From contig NC_009045.1 of NCBI RefSeq assembly GCF_000209165.1, positions 310,001-374,000 of the forward strand: DNA of 64,000 nt, written 5' to 3'. The stretch comes from Scheffersomyces stipitis CBS 6054. Its lineage: Eukaryota; Ascomycota; Pichiomycetes; Serinales; Debaryomycetaceae. The notes under the pieces are model-generated. The model searched no databases. It saw nothing but the letters and a program-made list of their open reading frames with translations, and was not told the DNA's origin. The position numbers and the translations under genes are program-made. Positions 60,701 through 64,000 of this stretch are shown here, piece by piece (within the stretch, counting starts at the first letter, position 1; the number at the start of each line of letters is the position of its first letter).

Positions 60701-62687
60701 CCGTCGCGACTTGAGAAATATACTTCCCATGGTACGTTACAGATGGGTGAAGTACATGACACTTTGAGTCGTAATTCCTGGAAGCAGTAGTTAAAAGACG
60801 GAAATCCAACATGGAGTAGCTGAAGTTCAACAATTGGATCTTGTTGGTGCCTGGGTTATGATGGCGAATGATAAATCTCGGCTGTTCTATCACAAAATTT
60901 GTATCTAATCGAGGATAGTAATCATTAAGTAATTGAAACAATCTCTCTTGTAAATATACACCCTGGGGTTCTTCTTCTGGTTCCGGTGATTGACTTTTGG
61001 GTGAATCCTCCACTCTGGTATTGTCTTCGTCTTCGTCTTCTACTTCGCAACCTTCTTCAGTGAACTGGTAATTAGGAGCTGTAGAATCTTCATTTTTCTG
61101 AAGATTCCTAAGCTTTTGCAATTGCAAGAGCTTTCGTAACAATACCAAGTTGTAGAATATTTCACTTACTTGTACTGTCGTCAAGTCTAGAACAGGGTTA
61201 CTAGCAGATGAATAGAACTCCAAGACACAATCCTTGAAGCCTCTGCCTCGGACCAAATGGTCAAAAATGTTACCCTTGTGGGTGAAGGAAAAGTTGGGAA
61301 TGTTCAAGATTTCATCAGAAGATTTCCCAAGGACACCAGTATCCATTTTAGATAATGTTGAGAAGTTAAGCTTCAACAATTGAAAAGACAACGTCGAATG
61401 GAAGGGAAAGTCTTTATTTTGATCGAAAAGAACATCGAAGCCTGCTGAGTGCATTTCGATCACGGTGAAGTTGAAAGAAACCGATTTGACCTGCAAATCT
61501 AAGCACGAAAGTGGTGTTTCTCTATTGAAGTATTCTTCAAAGTTTTGATTATGCGCCATTGAAGCAAACGGAATATCGTTGAAAATCAAGTTCTCTGCGT
61601 GTATCGATACTTCATTCAATGCTGAATGGATTTTAGTGTGAATGTTCGATAGTTTCTTAAGCAACCGCTTCTGTCGTTCCCTTGTATTGCTTGCAGTATT
61701 GTTTTTTGACGACGTTTCCAGCACTTCGTCTTCAACCGAATCGCAAAATATACTCAAGCACGCTTTTGTTATAGCAAATACATTAATACGTGGCTCGTTG
61801 ACAAACATCTTTAACTTAATATTGTCGAGCTGACCACTTGTCAAGTCTATCAGAAACGTCTGGTGGAATCTAAAAGTCGAAATTGAGATGGGGCTCTTCT
61901 TGAATTGGTCCTTATTGTCGTCGTCGACTTCATTTGTGTTGGACAATGTCTGTGAGAAATTGTTGAAGAGGACATCGAACTGTAGCTTAATCTTCTCAGT
62001 ATAACGTTTACTGTATCTGGACTGAAGAGTCAATCGCAAATAGTCCAAGCCTGAAGTGTGTTTATCTGAAGTGTGAACAAAAGTGTGACGGAACTCGATA
62101 TCGACTTTTGGAATGTGGCGAACAAGAAAACGAACTACAATTCTGCCAAAGTAGTTCTTGGGAAATACCATTAGCTTATCGACACGTTCTATTTCGAGCT
62201 CGTCTTCAGGAATTGGTGATAATTCTGGAAGTGGTATGACTCCAGCAGTTGAAAGTGAGGTACCTGAAGCTGAAGAAGAAGTAGAAGTTCGCTTTCGAAG
62301 AGTACGTCTATTACTACTGTTTGTTCGCTTATTAATGTTGTTGTTTATGATGTTGCTGTCATCTCTGTCCTTGTTGTTATTGATAATGGAATCGTCTGTC
62401 TTCTTTTCTTTTTGTTTCTTGTCTTCCGTTTGTATCTTTGTCAAGTTAAGCCCATCTACAATGATCATTCTGGAGTTACCCCAGAGCCAGAAACGAACCG
62501 ATCTGATTTCTATCTTTAGCTGTCGCAATTCGAGCGTTATGCCGTTGAACAGAATCCCATTGTTGAGGGTGACCGAGCTGAGATGGAAGCCGGTGATGAG
62601 ATACACAAGATGCCACCATACTAGCCACGCAACAATGAACCCTGTGAGCCCATAGACTACGGAGTAGTCCGATAGGGAGATGGCCAT
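54708..62687 (-). CDS. FMP27: Fmp27/Hobbit-type bridge-like lipid-transfer protein
   Basis: This single frame of 2659 residues has an N-terminal membrane anchor (about 10-33, VVYGLTGFIVAWLVWWHLVYL). The family start FHLSSVTLNNGILFNGITLELRQLKIEIRSV follows, the first of many repeating beta-groove modules that form a long hydrophobic channel. S. cerevisiae Fmp27 (Hob1, about 2628) and Ypr117w (Hob2, about 2489) are the closest known relatives, and metazoan Hobbit/BLTP2 and plant SABRE share the plan. They localise to ER contact sites with the plasma membrane or mitochondria and are thought to move phospholipids in bulk. Charged disordered insertions occur near 95-165, 540-570 and 2380-2520. A coiled coil (about 1850-1900) precedes the C-terminal modules. 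The Lys-rich end (LSVKKKKLKKIL) is a likely membrane-contact tail. The choice of FMP27 over its paralogue rests on length. Confidence 0.88.
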   Translation of the reverse strand: MAISLSDYSVVYGLTGFIVAWLVWWHLVYLITGFHLSSVTLNNGILFNGITLELRQLKIEIRSVRFWLWGNSRMIIVDGLNLTKIQTEDKKQKEKKTDDSIINNNKDRDDSNIINNNINKRTNSSNRRTLRKRTSTSSSASGTSLSTAGVIPLPELSPIPEDELEIERVDKLMVFPKNYFGRIVVRFLVRHIPKVDIEFRHTFVHTSDKHTSGLDYLRLTLQSRYSKRYTEKIKLQFDVLFNNFSQTLSNTNEVDDDNKDQFKKSPISISTFRFHQTFLIDLTSGQLDNIKLKMFVNEPRINVFAITKACLSIFCDSVEDEVLETSSKNNTASNTRERQKRLLKKLSNIHTKIHSALNEVSIHAENLIFNDIPFASMAHNQNFEEYFNRETPLSCLDLQVKSVSFNFTVIEMHSAGFDVLFDQNKDFPFHSTLSFQLLKLNFSTLSKMDTGVLGKSSDEILNIPNFSFTHKGNIFDHLVRGRGFKDCVLEFYSSASNPVLDLTTVQVSEIFYNLVLLRKLLQLQKLRNLQKNEDSTAPNYQFTEEGCEVEDEDEDNTRVEDSPKSQSPEPEEEPQGVYLQERLFQLLNDYYPRLDTNFVIEQPRFIIRHHNPGTNKIQLLNFSYSMLDFRLLTTASRNYDSKCHVLHPSVTYHGKYISQVATDNQDSIKTEIVLMKSIMLHLEILKNLRVKSHLDVNDFVTDASNIDVLLGVHTVLKDITRIVEQDLNIGVLNLSLNSQIDTIRYNVIRKSAMSLSRKTSSLEDRIFKYLPSWIIEAQFNLSSLTIILGSRSVVIPKDLLHSTEGSGLEDDYLTDSHKLRNLRMKCDNISISLGNLFKNESDLGDSDSFYQSTSSTASLETLTSFVDKSTYWSLGASFSNLTTSTLTELEGKPHKYNSLTTMPSTKIKVSAIRDISGEKNLKLDVNIDNIKVNYDKYKLFTVLGAIYVLREFVIMPIRMVKTKLKKDLVQFSSVGLTPMTRRTRSIKDLLQFQFHLSSLDVILKLNEDHNFRVQAFTTSLLVQSGMVVVDNHFIRALTDSPFSKGNWCRIVCVDSLKLRVDDPLADHKVSVDTDNIRFTQPYGFVAHRLFDNISANFKIAKYLVKCLKEESNKRAEVIYPKEMKVKELPKTNIKSNRVSFNMEDDPFESELNMIYQLGLLEQRKRLEQYSLFATKARDRAGLPYAKKLYNLRQNISRSWIRKVNIFKGKLENEISLNRKYLYGNEANLDRSFHENFQPYPLEAPLLLVKMEQFDLTISKFDRDCSSFLYEMGQGVPKDTRYSLNLQLHLNLKLKELRMHLRDYPIPLVHVPQSRDKTVPSLTMTGYLVIAEDLITSIENVRSSIVPLTPHSITQANQKYHFVEIQKSLSSVKVYTDLECNFNSEYPTRFMWGQSYQFAIQQFMLNFDQFSKPPVDPSVKLGFWDKLRLVLHGKCHFLAKKNLEIAFKGSRDPYNLFDMGNGFVLSFRKNVVWKINENNDLNKFFDITSEKLSFYIPNYLSAPLLAWTRDSSKAIYLPDSNKFITSCHGYNLDELSSSPSSKEYRHYVFDKNVVSLSGGVHFTVGFLLERKDKLGKRTQELRHHYDLRLFNPKYTTEGHDSYKGFRSDYIHMAISLVANNDSSYNTIHLTPGTFRHFFHWWSLFASNLMLPVRKGKMFGVKKKPMKFSQHLFTNKYLFNLKLLFLTHMYREETMGPDTSDLVQCVGLRAKIDHFLVDLHLRKEPRIVVHESLARNDKISKMNFNVGEVHLSKIDLRVIQCGFVNDLYNTEKAYNDKESSYNIFDGDKRWFDLEDYKECFYASLSNCARKFDVYPLLYSKKFTYNRDTQTDNIDIGKYQVFGNEHNHECFLNSQNIYQPQIEVLEDRIRQLEKQVEHNERKKESTKYLTDRIEFLHNEISHTKRSWKVEKRKALVCSLSTESNENFHNKFILVGMNLKWNLDSRNCFLRYIHFVKLLQSLKKFMSYDAISTLQELIDTSDRLSSDNRSFISNLIEKIKTEDHTHEENPRGLHKFDELLRKHSVNESVTEDYFIEIISPQIQLQSDDYPDSLVVIAAPSIKAKLVSVVDKASSSLVLHPKELTNRIGVMLNDAEIFVLDKDILVADKIILDHNTYGSTSNWPPWLAIEVCKSGKWAKEDNLLVENMLMMVLHEQSKPLGTTLTRINDLELLNDDPNSASDDITRHIASGSTGAVDKFSVEIPKLVITSTSEQYFTLYMIVFSLFFYSEPMSKNLSNRLEALKFSVDFQDLSSLHDRLVTLHNNYMMMYFLNRNYSFRQGRMSNEDLNNDLILNLEREEVLAEIYLMLKTLLTGDNTQEGSNDSKAFWDIRADQIVLHMLENDRTPILDLELTHGKYRRTVYENGSDVNRIEIGMLKGYNLLPEAVYPSFLEPYVEEDHRKLQKNDRYEDRSSKQESKSARGSLMTVDWTMNRSVGGIKIIEKLDITSKPLSIRLDEHTGEKLTSFIFRTDEEHTVRDSPLLKMKAASSLLDDKGRENSPDIVQGQQRSVTFLDTALDESSGSANLSNLRNRDRVSTRLTESFNSDNDSEQQDQIVEMIDRSKKYISIVSLSVNPLSLMISIKLDSGILRLLNVEDLLIDIPEFVIERRVVSFLEVSKMLEKLVIRTLLHHSGRVLKNKLSVKKKKLKKILNPIRSLHHSITD

Positions 62688-64000
62688 TGCTCAAGCTTAC
62701 AGAAATACAGCAGCGTATACGAGCAGCAGCGTCGAGTGAGCGAGTGTGTTGGAAGAATGTTGAAGTGATAGTGAAATTTATCAGTATCGAACTATTGTGG
62801 AATATCAGTGAAGATAACCAGCTTTGGGAGTGCGACTCTTGGATAATATAGAAGGATAGAATGAAATGGTTGGGCAAGAATTCCACAACCGCAATGTACT
62901 TTAGCACTACCTAAGGGCGAATGGCGGAGAATGAGTTTGTGCTAATGGTGCTGGCTGTTGAGTTTATTTGGCTAGCATTCTCGGATATTTTCATCTCCCG
63001 CTATAACCTAATTTGTATGATGGGGCGAAATGTGCCAAATGTAAATAGACTGCACTTCTTGTATGTAGAACGGCGATGATATGGCGAGACAAGATGGGAA
63101 CCATTTACGAGATTCGATTACAGAAATACAGAAGAGGCAATTCGGCAGTTTCTACATTTGCCATCAGTGGTAGATGTGTGGCTGATAGAGACAGACAGAA
63201 GTACCATGTAATTCGAGATTCTGAAGTCCAGATAATTAATAGTGAGAAATTGGTGGACTTCAGGAAGTCTGGCTACCGAGGTTGGCTTAACGATTACGGG
63301 CCTTGGTGAATCTGGTGAGTCGGCTGAGACAAGAAGAAATGAAACACAAAGAATGTCCAACGGTCCACAAACAGCTCAGTGTGGTTTTTCCTATAAACTT
63401 CAAGGTGTAAACCATTCAGCACCTGATCTCTATTTCTGTGTCTTGGCCCTGCTTATAGATAATGTATGGAAAATGTGAGCAGCCGCAATAGCCCACTTAT
63501 GGAAATTACATAAATACGGCGATAGACACGCGGCGCTACCAGTTCGATAAGAAACAAAGAAGTTGCAACTTGTTGGTTATGGCCGATTACAGTGGGTAGC
63601 ATACTAGATGTTCGTATGGCACTACATTTCTGTACTAGAAGAGCACCTTACTCTCCTTGATTCACTCTGTCACAAGTCTTCTGTCCGAAAGAGAGGGTGG
63701 GTCCATCATAGAACAAAGATTCCTTGCATACTACTATATTCTTCCACTGTTGCTTCCGCTACTGCTTCGACTACAGCTAAAGTCCCCCTCCACTACAACT
63801 CGCTAATTTGCTTGCTTCTGTCTTCATTTTTGCATTGATCCTTGGTGAAATGTGCACATTACGTCTTTCTGGGAGATCCTCTCCATGAAGTCAGATGGTC
63901 TACTTAGCTCATACAGTCCGATGAAGATCTCGAATCTGTTTTGTCACGTGTTGTGTGTTAGGGCTGTGACCTAGCTGTTCTAATTTTCCTGCATTTTCTG
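62688..64000. other. Upstream region of FMP27 to the window end
   Basis: 1.3 kb without a supported gene. It contains GCGCTACCA at 63533-63541 and TCACGTG at 63944-63950. The right part may serve a gene beyond the window. Confidence 0.5.

Noticed and set aside
27602..63950. Several CACGTG E-boxes (27602, 30312, 35597, 36084, 41715, 63944) as a regulatory network
   Set aside because: The number of CACGTG sites is about what base composition predicts for 64 kb, so only the fully palindromic TCACGTGA at 36084 is listed as a feature, with low confidence.

Overview
This 64 kb window is nuclear DNA of a budding yeast. I identify 20 protein genes: 18 have uninterrupted reading frames, and two (eIF5A and ROX3) carry one intron each near the 5' end, with yeast donor and TACTAAC branch sites. 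The best fit is a CUG-Ser (CTG) clade yeast of the Debaryomycetaceae, Scheffersomyces-like. The genus is an inference from overall character. One direct hint of the altered code is codon 42 of the SCJ1 homologue: it is CTG, in a J-domain helix position that, from memory, is Ser in S. cerevisiae Scj1 (EIKSAYRQL). Products are described with standard-code lengths; CTG codons should probably be read as Ser.

Layout. 0.6-3.2 kb: a Golgi GT32 mannosyltransferase of the Och1/Hoc1 family and a lineage-specific basic protein. 3.2-7.5 kb: three tandem minus-strand old yellow enzyme genes that differ in active-site residues, C-terminus and promoter elements. 8.3-13.5 kb: PBN1 (GPI mannosyltransferase I subunit), SCJ1 (ER DnaJ chaperone) and a trypsin-like protease resembling the peroxisomal processing protease Tysnd1/Deg15. 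13.7-20.6 kb: a two-finger C2H2 transcription factor and an unrecognised protein. 22.6-27 kb: two tandem MFS transporters of the YCR023C/ZIFL type. 27-31 kb: a gene-poor stretch whose only convincing gene is a 39-codon PMP1-like proteolipid. 31-40.6 kb: MIP1 (mitochondrial DNA polymerase), a SAP-like N-terminus joined to a multi-spanning membrane domain, and a long coiled-coil protein. 43-54 kb: PDP3 (PWWP, NuA3b), eIF5A (HYP2/TIF51A), a transmembrane RING-H2 ligase, TIF3 (eIF4B) and ROX3/MED19. 54.7-62.7 kb: the 2659-residue FMP27/Hobbit bridge-like lipid-transfer protein.

The genes are mostly independent housekeeping units, not a pathway cluster. Two groups reflect local duplication: the OYE triplet and the MFS pair. 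Several products belong to the secretory pathway (GT32, Pbn1, Scj1, Fmp27, Pmp1) and several to gene expression (eIF5A, eIF4B, Med19, Pdp3). I saw no tRNA, rRNA, CRISPR, retroelement or viral sequence. The most interesting observations are the active-site and promoter divergence of the OYE triplet, the possible PTS1 (ARL) on one of them, the Tysnd1-like protease, the PMP1-like small gene, and a recurrent intergenic motif GCGCTACCA.
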